Source: Ruminococcoides sp052118065 (GTDB lineage: Bacteria; Bacillota; Clostridia; Oscillospirales; Acutalibacteraceae). From it: 64,000 nucleotides of DNA. The DNA is taken from the NCBI GenBank assembly GCA_052118065.1, contig JBQKHY010000002.1, positions 62,001 to 126,000 of the forward strand, written 5' to 3'. Shown one piece after another: positions 40,610-49,580 of the stretch; positions within the stretch are counted from its first letter, which is position 1, and every line of letters begins with the position of its first letter. The position numbers were made by a program, and so were the translations under genes. The notes under the pieces are model-generated. The model did no database searches and was not told the origin of the DNA. It saw only the letters and a list, made by a program, of their open reading frames with translations.

Positions 40610-41965
40610 ATGAATGTTATTGTAATCGGTGCCGGTAAGATAGGCAAATGCCTTATTAGCAGCCTGAGAGAAGAAAACTATGATGTTGTTGTGGTAGATA
40701 TTGATGAACAGAGAGTTGACAGAGTTGTTGATGAACAAGATGTCAACGGTGTACTTGGTAACGGTACTCAGTGTGATACTCTGAAAGAAGCAGGAGTTGA
40801 GAACGCTTACCTTGTAATTGCTACAACATATTCTGATGAAATAAATATCCTTTCTTGTTTAATTGCAAGAAAAATGGGTGCAAGACATGCTATCGCAAGA
40901 GTTAGAAGTCCTGAGTATGTTAATCAGATTGACTTTATGAGAAATGAACTTAGCATTTCTATGATGGTTAACCCTGATATGAGTGTTGCTTCGGAAATTT
41001 CCAGAATTCTAAAATTCCCTACTGCAACTAATTATGAAACCTTTGCTAATGGCAAAATTGATATGATTGAAATATCTATCAAGGAAGGTAACAATATTAT
41101 TGATAAACCTATTTATGAGATTTCTCAGATTTACAGTAATGAATTCCTAATTTGTGCCGTAAAGCGTGGTGAAGAGGTATTTATCCCTAACGGTAACTTT
41201 ATAATTAGAGAAAAGGATAATATCTATATTACCGGTATCCATAAGCAAGTTGTAAACTTCTTAAAGGGTATGGGAATCTTAAAAGATAAGGTTAAGAATG
41301 TTATGATAATCGGTGGTTCAAAGATTGCCTTTTATCTTGCTGCGATTCTTGCAAAGATGAGTATTGATGTAACTATCATAGAAAAGAATAGTGACAGATG
41401 TAAGTTCCTTGCCAGTCATCTTCCTGAGGCTTGTGTTGTACTTGGTAACTCTGCTGACCATAAACTTCTTATTGAAGAAGGCATTGACAGATGTGATGCA
41501 GTTGTTACTGTTACAGACAGCGATGAGGCTAATTTCCTTGTCGCTATGTATGCACAGAACTTGCATGTTCATAAGCAAGTAACTAAAATTAATGGACCTG
41601 AGTTTTTCCAACTTTATGAGAAGGTAATGGGAGAAAGTGCGATTTCACTTAGTCAGGTAACTTCTTCTACTATTGTTAAGTATTTAAGAGCAAAGCTTAA
41701 TGCTAATAGTGACCAGATTAGAAACCTATATAAATTAATGGGTGGCAGAATTGAGGCTATTGAGTTTGTTACTCCAAATAATGCTGATTATTTAGGAAAG
41801 CCAATTCACACTTTGAAGTTTAAGAAAGACATTCTTGTTGCAGCAATTAGCAGAAAGAAAAAGATTATTTTCCCTAACGGTGATGATACAATTGAGGCCG
41901 GTGACTCAATTATCATTGTTACTAAGAGTAAATCAATTCGTTCAATCGAGGATATATTTGTATGA
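40610..41965 (+). CDS. trkA: Trk potassium uptake system regulatory protein TrkA
   Basis: Cytoplasmic NAD(H)-binding gating subunit of the Trk/Ktr potassium channel. The 451-residue protein is the duplicated form: RCK-N with VIVIGAGKIGKCLISSL at residue 2, RCK-C (about 140-225), second RCK-N with VMIIGGSKIAFYLAAIL near 229, and second RCK-C (about 365-451). The DGTQCDTLKEAGV-like NGTQCDTLKEAGVENA near 51 is typical. trkH begins within its last four bases (ATGA overlap), so subunits are made together. Confidence 0.94.
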   Translation: MNVIVIGAGKIGKCLISSLREENYDVVVVDIDEQRVDRVVDEQDVNGVLGNGTQCDTLKEAGVENAYLVIATTYSDEINILSCLIARKMGARHAIARVRSPEYVNQIDFMRNELSISMMVNPDMSVASEISRILKFPTATNYETFANGKIDMIEISIKEGNNIIDKPIYEISQIYSNEFLICAVKRGEEVFIPNGNFIIREKDNIYITGIHKQVVNFLKGMGILKDKVKNVMIIGGSKIAFYLAAILAKMSIDVTIIEKNSDRCKFLASHLPEACVVLGNSADHKLLIEEGIDRCDAVVTVTDSDEANFLVAMYAQNLHVHKQVTKINGPEFFQLYEKVMGESAISLSQVTSSTIVKYLRAKLNANSDQIRNLYKLMGGRIEAIEFVTPNNADYLGKPIHTLKFKKDILVAAISRKKKIIFPNGDDTIEAGDSIIIVTKSKSIRSIEDIFV

Positions 41966-43413
41966 ATTACAGAGCAGTAGTAAATGTACTTGGCAAGATA
42001 ATGTTTATGGAAGGTGCTTTGATGATACTTCCACTTATCGTTGCTATTATTTATGGTGAATATGATACACTGATTGCATTTTTGATTCCAATAGTTATTT
42101 TAGTTAGTATTGGACTTGCTTTTGGTGTGAAAACCCCAAAGAATAAAATGCTTCTTGCTAAAGAGGGTTTTATGATTTGTGGTCTTGCGTGGATATTTAT
42201 GTCAGCATTTGGTTGTTTACCATTTGTTATTTCAGGTATGATACCTAACTATCTTGACGCATTTTTTGAAACAGTTTCCGGCTTAACCACAACCGGTTCA
42301 TCAATCTTAACTAAGGTTGAGGGTAATCCTTATGGATTATTATTTTGGAGAAGTTTTACTAACTGGATAGGTGGTATGGGTGTTATTACATTCTTAATGG
42401 CTATAGTACCTCAGGGTGACGGTCAGGCAATGCACCTAATGAGAGCCGAAGTTCCGGGTCCTAAAGCCGGTAAAATTGTTAGTAAGCTAACTGATACAGC
42501 CAGAATTCTTTATATTCTATACTTTATCTTAACTGCACTGGAGATTATTATGTTAATGTTCTCCGGCATTGGCTTTTATCACAGTGTTGTTACTGCTTTT
42601 GCAACTGCCGGTACAGGTGGTTTCTCGGTAAAGGGTGCATCTATTGCCGGTTATCACAGTCCGTATGTTGAATATGTGGTTGCAACATTTATGCTATTGT
42701 TCGGTGTAAACTTTAACCTATATTTCTTTATGATACTAAGAAAGTTTAAGGCTGTATTCCAAGATACTGAACTAAAGGTTTATTTAGGAATGGTAACTGC
42801 AAGTGTCGCTTTGATATGTATTAACTTACTTTCAACAGGTAAAATGGCGTTTGAAACTGCCTTTAGAGATTCTTACTTTACAGTTGTTTCCATAGTCAGT
42901 ACCTCAGGCTTTGTAACTGCCGATTTTGAGCAATGGTCTGTATTTTCTAAGGTAATACTAATCAGCTTAATGTTTGTTGGTGGTATGGCAGGATCTACTG
43001 CCGGTGGTATGAAGATTACAAGAATTGTACTTTACTTTAAGCAGATGATAAGAGATATTAAGCAAATGGTACGCCCTAGACAGGTTATGAGTGTTAGAAT
43101 AAACAAAAAAAGTGTTGATAACAGTATTCTAAAGGGTATCAACACATACCTTGTTATTTATGTGTTTATTCTTTTAGCAAGTACATTGCTTGTCAGCATT
43201 GAGGGTGAATCCCTTGTAACTACTTTTACAGCAGTAGTTACTTGTTTTAACAACGTTGGTCCTGGTATGGATGGTGTTGGTGCAACATCTAACTTTGCAC
43301 ATTTATCTGTTTTAAGCAAGATTGTTCTTTCTTTCGATATGCTTGCCGGTAGACTTGAGATTTTTCCTATGATGATTCTATTAATTCCATCAACTTGGAA
43401 AAGAAGAGTTTAA
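41962..43413 (+). CDS. trkH: Trk potassium uptake membrane subunit TrkH
   Basis: The 483-residue pore-forming subunit importing K+. It has about ten membrane segments and repeated M1-P-M2 pore motifs, seen as SGLTTTGSSIL near residue 106, FATAGTGGFSVKG near 213 and a later STSGFVTADFEQWS near 311. The region KQMVRPRQVMSVRIN near 360 is a cytosolic loop. It follows trkA with a 4-base overlap and precedes a strong terminator. Confidence 0.94.
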   Translation: MNYRAVVNVLGKIMFMEGALMILPLIVAIIYGEYDTLIAFLIPIVILVSIGLAFGVKTPKNKMLLAKEGFMICGLAWIFMSAFGCLPFVISGMIPNYLDAFFETVSGLTTTGSSILTKVEGNPYGLLFWRSFTNWIGGMGVITFLMAIVPQGDGQAMHLMRAEVPGPKAGKIVSKLTDTARILYILYFILTALEIIMLMFSGIGFYHSVVTAFATAGTGGFSVKGASIAGYHSPYVEYVVATFMLLFGVNFNLYFFMILRKFKAVFQDTELKVYLGMVTASVALICINLLSTGKMAFETAFRDSYFTVVSIVSTSGFVTADFEQWSVFSKVILISLMFVGGMAGSTAGGMKITRIVLYFKQMIRDIKQMVRPRQVMSVRINKKSVDNSILKGINTYLVIYVFILLASTLLVSIEGESLVTTFTAVVTCFNNVGPGMDGVGATSNFAHLSVLSKIVLSFDMLAGRLEIFPMMILLIPSTWKRRV

Positions 43414-43436
43414 TCAAAAATCAATATAAATACAAA

Positions 43437-43468
43437 AATGGCACTTCAAATGAAGTGCCATTACTTTT
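43437..43468. terminator. Bidirectional terminator between trkH and phosphopantetheinyl transferase genes
   Basis: Perfect 10-bp stem AATGGCACTT (43437-43446) / AAGTGCCATT (43453-43462); T-rich on the right, A run on the left. Confidence 0.9.
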
Positions 43469-43476
43469 GTTGTTGA

Positions 43477-44124
43477 TTATTTAGTTTCTTCTAATTTAAA
43501 GATTTCATCAGTAACATCTTCCAAAGTTTCCGAAAATCTGTTATCTTCACTACAAACAGAAAGTTTATAACCGGAAACATCATATTCCTTAAAGTAGTAG
43601 AAATTTCTGTTGATTCTGTTGTCAATTCTAATTTTTTCATCATCAATATGAATTGTAAATCTCTTTAAATCTTTGCCAACACCTGAACCGATGCATTTTA
43701 GAAATGCTTCCTTTAAAGTCCAAATCTGTGTAAATGTTTTATCAGGGTCATAGCTACGGTCAATTTGTACACATTCATCAAGTGTAAAGAATCTTGGTGC
43801 AATATGCTTGTTACCTCTCTGCATAAGTTCAATATCAACACCCACAGGCTCTGTACCACCTTTTGTCAGTACAACATACTTACCACTATGACTAATGTTA
43901 AATTCGGTATCGTTGTTTTTAGGCTTACCGTTTTTGTTTAGAGAATGAATATCCCCAACATATTTTTTTATTAGTAGTCCTGCACCTAAAGATTGCTTTT
44001 GCTTTGTAAAGGTTCTTAATTTTAATATTTTTTCTTTTCTAGTGTCATCAACCTGTTCCAGTAACTGTTCAAATAGTTCTCTGCTATCTAGTGGGTCGGT
44101 ATTTAAAATAAATGTTTCAACCAT
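43477..44124 (-). CDS. 4'-phosphopantetheinyl transferase, Sfp type
   Basis: Transfers the phosphopantetheine arm of CoA to carrier proteins. The 215-residue protein has the two-half Sfp fold: KQKQSLGAGLLIKKY near residue 42, FNISHSGKYVVL near 74, the magnesium motif GVDIELMQRG near 95 and WTLKEAFLKCIGSGVGKDL near 137. A slightly longer start exists; ATG at 44122-44124, after AAGGAGAAA, is chosen. No carrier protein or synthase is near. It follows a small membrane protein gene by 35 bases on the same strand. Confidence 0.9.
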   Translation of the reverse strand: MVETFILNTDPLDSRELFEQLLEQVDDTRKEKILKLRTFTKQKQSLGAGLLIKKYVGDIHSLNKNGKPKNNDTEFNISHSGKYVVLTKGGTEPVGVDIELMQRGNKHIAPRFFTLDECVQIDRSYDPDKTFTQIWTLKEAFLKCIGSGVGKDLKRFTIHIDDEKIRIDNRINRNFYYFKEYDVSGYKLSVCSEDNRFSETLEDVTDEIFKLEETK

Positions 44125-44159
44125 AATTTTCTCCTTTTGCAAAATTTAAATTTTGCATA

Positions 44160-44555
44160 TCACTCTTTACTATCCATTTCTATATTAGGATTTGCTTGTT
44201 TAATTAGCATAGCTAGGAAAAATAGAACCTTAAAGAATAGAAATATTCCGGCAAATATCATAACTGTCCATCCGAATAAATGGTTAACTGAACCTAAAGA
44301 AAAGCACAGAATAAATGCAAGTCCTATTACAATAAATTCAACTACTGATGCTATTTTTGGTACAAAAATAAGCATTGCCAAAAAACAAGCATATAAAATT
44401 AACGCAGTAAATTTGGAAGAAGAAATCATCAGCCATTTGCACACTTGGTCAATCGGTACCAGCATTGCAAGAAATGGAATAATTATCTTAAAAATTATAA
44501 AGAAACTTCTTCCGAATTTTTTACATATAAAATCAAAAAAATTTACTAATAACAT
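44160..44555 (-). CDS. Small integral membrane protein, unknown
   Basis: A 131-residue protein with four strongly hydrophobic segments (about residues 17-38, 45-66, 70-88 and 92-115) and a short charged tail (KQANPNIEMDSKE). I recognise no family. GAGGAAAAGAT precedes the ATG, and the gene ends 35 bases before the phosphopantetheinyl transferase start on the same strand, so they are likely one transcript. The opposite strand is also open here, but lacks good start signals. Confidence 0.65.
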   Translation of the reverse strand: MLLVNFFDFICKKFGRSFFIIFKIIIPFLAMLVPIDQVCKWLMISSSKFTALILYACFLAMLIFVPKIASVVEFIVIGLAFILCFSLGSVNHLFGWTVMIFAGIFLFFKVLFFLAMLIKQANPNIEMDSKE

Positions 44556-44706
44556 ATCTTTTCCTCTATTTCATATATAATAGATTTTAACATATTTAAT
44601 AGAAAAAGTCGAGGGCTTATAGAGGTTAATGCGCCTTATATTTTTAGAATATTATAGTACAAAAATCTGAAATATAAAAGTAGTTAAATAAAAAACTTAA
44701 ATAAAC

Positions 44707-44735
44707 TTGATTATCCTTGTTTGGAAATGTATAAT
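44707..44735 (+). promoter_or_regulatory. alr promoter
   Basis: TTGATT (44707-44712), 17-base spacer, TATAAT (44730-44735), 31 bases ahead of alr. Confidence 0.75.
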
Positions 44736-44766
44736 TATAAAGAATAAACGAAAAGAAGTGTTTACA

Positions 44767-45930
44767 ATGGAAAAATATTATAGAGCAAAAGCTAATATAA
44801 ATTTGGATGCAATCCATCATAACTTTCAGTTAGTCAAAGACAGTATCAAAGAGGATACTCAGCTAATGGCTGTTATCAAGGCTGACGGTTATGGTCATGG
44901 TGCAAAACAAATTGCAAAGTATTGTGACGACTTAATTGATAGATATGCAGTTGCAGTTGTAGAGGAAGGTATCGACCTTAGAGTAGCAGGTTTTACAAAG
45001 CCTATTAATCTTTTAGGATATACCGATAAGTTACAGTATGAAGATGTAATCAACTATGATTTAATTCCTGCAATTTTCTCTTATGACATGGCTAAGGACT
45101 TTTCTGATACTGCAGTAAAGATGAATAAGTTTGCAATATGCCATCTGGCACTTGATACAGGTATGAGTAGAATCGGTTTTGCAGATACTGATGAAAGTGT
45201 TGAAGTTATTAAAGAAATTGCAAAGCTTCCTAATATTAAGATTGACGGTATGTTTACACATTTATATAGAGCTGATGAAGTTGATAAAAGTATTGCAATT
45301 GACCAGTATAACAGATTTATGAACTTCAAAGAAAAACTAGAGAATGAAGGAATAAAACTAAAAAATTGTCATGTCAGCAACTCAGCAGCTATTATGGAAT
45401 TACCTGATATGAACCTAAATATTGTTCGTAGTGGTATTATTAACTATGGTTTATATCCTAGCCATGAAATGAGAGAAGAAGAATTTAAGATTATACCTGC
45501 TATGGAACTGAAGACTTCCGTTTCATTTGTTAAGACTATCGGTAAAGGAGTTGCAGTGGGTTATGGTGGTACTTATGTTGCTGATAAAGACACAGTAGTA
45601 GCTACTGTTCCTGTTGGATATGCTGACGGTTATCCTCGCTCACTAAGTAACAAAGGTCAGGTTCTTATTCACGGTAAAAGGGCTAACATTATCGGTAGAG
45701 TTTGTATGGACCAATTTATGATTGATGTTTCGGATATTCCAAATGTTAAAGTTGGAGATACAGTTACTTTAGTAGGTAAAGATGGTGGTGAATTCTTATC
45801 TTGTGAAGAAGTAGCCGAAACAGCCGGTTCATTTAACTATGAATTTGTTTGTGATGTTAGCAAGAGAATACCTAGAGTGTATTACTTTAATGGAGAAATA
45901 GTGGATGAAGTCCATTATGTTGGAATTTAA
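44767..45930 (+). CDS. alr: Alanine racemase
   Basis: PLP enzyme making D-alanine for peptidoglycan. The 387-residue protein begins MEKYYRAKANINLDAIHHNF, carries the PLP lysine in MAVIKADGYGHGAKQ near residue 38, the HLALDTGMSRIGF segment near 126, and the second catalytic tyrosine and C-terminal beta domain around AVGYGGTYVADKDTVVATV and PVGYADGYPRSLS near 265-295. An upstream TTG would overlap the promoter, so the ATG after GAAAAGAAGTG is chosen. Single-gene unit with a terminator. Confidence 0.95.
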   Translation: MEKYYRAKANINLDAIHHNFQLVKDSIKEDTQLMAVIKADGYGHGAKQIAKYCDDLIDRYAVAVVEEGIDLRVAGFTKPINLLGYTDKLQYEDVINYDLIPAIFSYDMAKDFSDTAVKMNKFAICHLALDTGMSRIGFADTDESVEVIKEIAKLPNIKIDGMFTHLYRADEVDKSIAIDQYNRFMNFKEKLENEGIKLKNCHVSNSAAIMELPDMNLNIVRSGIINYGLYPSHEMREEEFKIIPAMELKTSVSFVKTIGKGVAVGYGGTYVADKDTVVATVPVGYADGYPRSLSNKGQVLIHGKRANIIGRVCMDQFMIDVSDIPNVKVGDTVTLVGKDGGEFLSCEEVAETAGSFNYEFVCDVSKRIPRVYYFNGEIVDEVHYVGI

Positions 45931-45939
45931 TAGAATTTT

Positions 45940-45973
45940 AAGGGTATCTAGTTGCAGATGCCCTTAATTTTTG
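45940..45973 (+). terminator. Terminator after alr
   Basis: AAGGGTATCT (45940-45949) / AGATGCCCTT (45956-45965), 10 bp with one G-T pair, then AATTTTTG. Confidence 0.85.
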
Positions 45974-46069
45974 CCGTTATTTGGCATATATCTTTTATTT
46001 GATAACAACTTATAGTCAAACTCTTATAAATGTTTACAATAATTTACATTATTTTGGTTATTCGATACA

Positions 46070-46098
46070 TTGAAAGAACAATTATTATCTTGTATAAT
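46070..46098 (+). promoter_or_regulatory. Promoter of the polysaccharide operon
   Basis: TTGAAA (46070-46075), 17-base spacer, TATAAT (46093-46098). The leader of about 75 bases contains an 8-bp hairpin TTGTGTCT (46112-46119) / AGATACAA (46128-46135). No further promoter or terminator is evident until 63882. Confidence 0.8.
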
Positions 46099-46180
46099 GT
46101 TATATGTATGATTGTGTCTAAAAATGTAGATACAATGGGCTTTTAAGGCGATTTGTGGAAGAATTTGTTGGAGGGGTACT

Positions 46181-47632
46181 GTGTATAAAAAGCGTTATCA
46201 AAGTTGGCGGAAGCATTTTGACTTTTTATTGTTAGATTTATTTTGCTTACATTTGTCGTATTTGTTTTCTTATTTAATAATTTTTCATGGACAAAATCCT
46301 TATGGCAATACATTCTACAACAATGCATTGTTTGTTGTAACGCTAATTGACGGTGCGGTTATTGTTTTTTATCAGACTTTTAGAAATGTAATACAAAGGG
46401 ATTTGTTTAAAGAAATTTCTATAACGGTTAAACACTCAATAATAGTTGCTTTGCTTTCTATTATTTCAATATATATTACCGATACAACCAACTATTACAA
46501 TAGATATTTACTACTGTTGATGTTTGTATTCTATGTTGTAATTACTTTTATTGTTAGATGTTTGTGGAAATTGTTTTTAACTAAGCGAGCAACTAACGGT
46601 GGTAAGAGAAAGTTATTTATTGTTACAACAGAAAGTATGATGGAAACTGTACTTGACAATATCAGAAATAAAAATTATCAGAGATATAACATAGTTGGTA
46701 TTTCTGTTATTGACAAGGATTTAAAAGGTGAATACATTGATGGTGTAAAGATTGTTGCAAATAGCGATGATGTATATGAATTTGTTTGCAAGAACTGGGT
46801 TGATGAAGTGTTCATCAATTTAGACCAAGAACAACCTTACCCTACATACCTAGTTGATATGTTTGAAGAAATGGGTGTTATCACTCACCTTAAATTGTTT
46901 AACGAAAACAATACTTTAGGTAGAAAACAGTTTGTTGAACATATGGCAGGTTATACTGTACTAACAACAACAATTAACTATGCTTCACCTTTCCAACTAC
47001 TTGTTAAAAGATTAATTGATATTGTAGTTGGTATTATCGGTTGTGTTTTAACAGGTATAGTAACACTAATAATCGGTCCATTAATTAAAAAGGCTGATCC
47101 CGGTCCGATTTTCTTTGTTCAAGAAAGAGTTGGTGAAAACGGTAAAACCTTTAAAATGTATAAATTCCGTAGTATGTATATGGATGCTGAGGAAAGAAAA
47201 AAGGAACTTGAAGAACACAATAAAGTTGGTGACGGTCTTATGTTCAAAATGGATGAAGACCCAAGAATTATTGGTTTTGAAAAGTTGCCTGATGGTACAA
47301 CCAAGAGAGGTATAGGTAATATTCTAAGAGACACAAGCCTTGATGAATTTCCACAATTTTTAAATGTACTAAAAGGTGATATGAGTTTAATCGGTACTCG
47401 ACCACCAACAGTCAATGAAGTACAGAAGTATGAACTTCACCACAGAGCAAGACTTTCTACAAAGCCGGGTATTACAGGCTTGTGGCAGGTTAGTGGCAGA
47501 AGTGATATTACTGATTTTGAAGAAGTAGTAAAACTTGATACACAGTATATCCAAAACTGGTCATTAGGTTATGATATAAAAATTATTTTAAAAACTATAA
47601 AGGTAATACTTAAACGAGAAGGTTCAATGTAA
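46181..47632 (+). CDS. Undecaprenyl-phosphate sugar phosphotransferase (WbaP/CpsE type)
   Basis: Starts repeat-unit synthesis by placing a sugar-1-phosphate on undecaprenyl phosphate at the membrane. The 483-residue protein has four or five N-terminal membrane segments (about 12-125), a central nucleotide-binding-like domain (about 145-240), a further membrane segment near 280-305 and the C-terminal sugar transferase domain with KADPGPIFFVQERVGENGKT near 305, KMYKFRSMYMDAEERK near 325, LRDTSLDEFPQFLNVLKGDM near 385 and RARLSTKPGITGLWQVSGRS near 423. Start is GTG after GGAGGGG. First gene of the operon. Confidence 0.9.
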   Translation: MYKKRYQSWRKHFDFLLLDLFCLHLSYLFSYLIIFHGQNPYGNTFYNNALFVVTLIDGAVIVFYQTFRNVIQRDLFKEISITVKHSIIVALLSIISIYITDTTNYYNRYLLLLMFVFYVVITFIVRCLWKLFLTKRATNGGKRKLFIVTTESMMETVLDNIRNKNYQRYNIVGISVIDKDLKGEYIDGVKIVANSDDVYEFVCKNWVDEVFINLDQEQPYPTYLVDMFEEMGVITHLKLFNENNTLGRKQFVEHMAGYTVLTTTINYASPFQLLVKRLIDIVVGIIGCVLTGIVTLIIGPLIKKADPGPIFFVQERVGENGKTFKMYKFRSMYMDAEERKKELEEHNKVGDGLMFKMDEDPRIIGFEKLPDGTTKRGIGNILRDTSLDEFPQFLNVLKGDMSLIGTRPPTVNEVQKYELHHRARLSTKPGITGLWQVSGRSDITDFEEVVKLDTQYIQNWSLGYDIKIILKTIKVILKREGSM

Positions 47633-47642
47633 GGAGTAAAAT

Positions 47643-48539
47643 ATGAAAGGTATTATTTTAGCAGGTGGTTCCGGTACAAGACTATATCCACTTACAAAGG
47701 TAACATCAAAACAATTGTTACCAATTTACGACAAGCCAATGATTTATTATCCAATGTCAGTGCTTATGAGTGCCGGTATCAGGGATATTTTGATTATCTC
47801 AACTCCTGCCGATACACCAAGATTTGAATCATTACTTGGTGACGGTCATCAGTTTGGTGTTAATCTTACATATGCAGTTCAGGAAAGCCCTGACGGACTT
47901 GCACAGGCATTTATTATCGGTGAAGATTTTATAGGTGATGACTGTGTTGCTATGGTACTTGGTGACAACATTTTTGCAGGTAACGGTCTTAACAAAAGAC
48001 TTAAAAAGGCAGTTGAAAAAGCCGAAAGTGGTAACGGTGCAACAGTATTCGGTTATTATGTTGATGACCCTGAGCGTTTTGGCATTGTTGAATTTGATGA
48101 AAACGGCAAGGCTGTTTCTATTGAAGAAAAGCCTGAAAAGCCAAAGTCAAATTACTGTGTGACAGGTCTTTATTTCTATGACAACAAGGTTGTAGAATAC
48201 GCAAAGAGTCTAAAGCCTTCTCCACGAGGTGAACTTGAAATTACTGACCTTAACAAAGTTTATTTAGAGAATAATGCCCTTAATGTTGAGTTATTAGGAC
48301 AAGGCTTTACTTGGCTTGATACAGGTACTCACGAAAGTTTAGTTGAGGCAACTAATTTTGTTATGACAATTGAAAATCATCAGCACAGAAAGATTGCTTG
48401 TCTTGAAGAAATCGCTTACCTTAACGGTTGGATTTCAAAAGATGAAATAATGGCTGCTTATGAAGTTTTAAAGAAAAATCAGTACGGTCAGTACCTAAAA
48501 GATGTTATTGACGGAAAATATATTGATACACTACATTAA
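47643..48539 (+). CDS. rfbA: Glucose-1-phosphate thymidylyltransferase RmlA
   Basis: First step of dTDP-L-rhamnose synthesis: glucose-1-phosphate plus dTTP to dTDP-glucose. The 298-residue protein opens with the nucleotidyltransferase motif MKGIILAGGSGTRLYPLTKV, followed by LPIYDKPMIYYPMSVLMSAG near 28 and ends typically. ALGDN-like VLGDNIFAG is near 110 and SIEEKPEKPKSNYCVTGLYF near 160. Ten bases after the sugar transferase gene; preceded by AAGGAG. Part of the rmlA-B-D-C set. Confidence 0.96.
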   Translation: MKGIILAGGSGTRLYPLTKVTSKQLLPIYDKPMIYYPMSVLMSAGIRDILIISTPADTPRFESLLGDGHQFGVNLTYAVQESPDGLAQAFIIGEDFIGDDCVAMVLGDNIFAGNGLNKRLKKAVEKAESGNGATVFGYYVDDPERFGIVEFDENGKAVSIEEKPEKPKSNYCVTGLYFYDNKVVEYAKSLKPSPRGELEITDLNKVYLENNALNVELLGQGFTWLDTGTHESLVEATNFVMTIENHQHRKIACLEEIAYLNGWISKDEIMAAYEVLKKNQYGQYLKDVIDGKYIDTLH

Positions 48540-48560
48540 TTTAAGAAAGAGGAAAATATA

Positions 48561-49580
48561 ATGACTATTATCGTAACAGGTGGTGCCGGCTTTATCGGCT
48601 CAAATTTCGTATTCCATATGCTAAAGAAATATCCGGATTATAGAATCGTATGTCTTGATAAGCTAACTTATGCAGGTAACCTATCAACACTTGCACCGGT
48701 TATGGATAACCCTAACTTCCGTTTTGTTAAGGAAGATATTTGTGACAGAGAAGCAGTTTATAAACTATTTGAAGAAGAACATCCGGATATGGTTGTAAAC
48801 TTTGCAGCAGAAAGCCATGTTGACCGTTCTATTGAAAACCCTGAAGTTTTCCTAGATACTAACATTAAGGGTACAGCTGTTCTTATGGATGCTTGTAGAA
48901 AGTATGGTATCAAGCGTTATCATCAGGTTTCTACAGATGAAGTTTATGGCGATTTGCCACTTGACAGACCGGATTTATTCTTTACAGAAGAAACACCTAT
49001 CCACACAAGTAGTCCGTATAGTTCATCAAAAGCCGGTGCTGACTTATTAGTTCTTGCTTATCACAGAACATATGACCTACCTGTAACAATTAGCCGTTGT
49101 TCAAATAACTATGGTCCATATCACTTCCCTGAAAAGCTAATCCCACTTATGATTGCTAATGCTTTAGCCGATAAGCCACTTCCTGTTTATGGTGAAGGCT
49201 TAAATGTTCGTGACTGGCTATATGTTGAAGACCATTGTAAGGCTATTGACTTAATCATTCACAACGGTAGAGTTGGTGAAGTTTATAATGTTGGTGGTCA
49301 TAACGAAAAGAGAAACATTGACATTGTTAAGATTATTTGTAAAGAACTTAATAAGCCTGAAAGCTTAATTACATATGTAACAGACAGAAAAGGTCACGAT
49401 ATGCGTTATGCTATTGACCCTACAAAGATTCACAACGAACTAGGTTGGCTACCTGAAACTAAGTTTGAAGACGGTATCAAAAAGACAATTCAGTGGTACC
49501 TTGATAATCGTGAATGGTGGGAAACAATTATCAGTGGTGAATATCAGAACTATTACGAAAAAATGTACGGTGACAGATAA
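48561..49580 (+). CDS. rfbB: dTDP-glucose 4,6-dehydratase RmlB
   Basis: Second step of dTDP-rhamnose synthesis. The 339-residue short-chain dehydrogenase-type enzyme has IVTGGAGFIGSNFVFHML at residue 3, NFAAESHVDRSIENPEVFLD near 77, HQVSTDEVYGDL near 121 with the catalytic Asp-Glu pair, and the YSSSKAGADLLV motif with catalytic Tyr and Lys near 153. Length is normal. Its stop codon shares a base with the rfbD start. Confidence 0.96.
   Translation: MTIIVTGGAGFIGSNFVFHMLKKYPDYRIVCLDKLTYAGNLSTLAPVMDNPNFRFVKEDICDREAVYKLFEEEHPDMVVNFAAESHVDRSIENPEVFLDTNIKGTAVLMDACRKYGIKRYHQVSTDEVYGDLPLDRPDLFFTEETPIHTSSPYSSSKAGADLLVLAYHRTYDLPVTISRCSNNYGPYHFPEKLIPLMIANALADKPLPVYGEGLNVRDWLYVEDHCKAIDLIIHNGRVGEVYNVGGHNEKRNIDIVKIICKELNKPESLITYVTDRKGHDMRYAIDPTKIHNELGWLPETKFEDGIKKTIQWYLDNREWWETIISGEYQNYYEKMYGDR

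Noticed and set aside
44137..44580. Plus-strand 147-codon reading frame opposite the small membrane protein gene
   Set aside because: The minus-strand frame has a good ribosome site, membrane-protein composition and a partner gene 35 bases away; the plus-strand frame lacks start signals.
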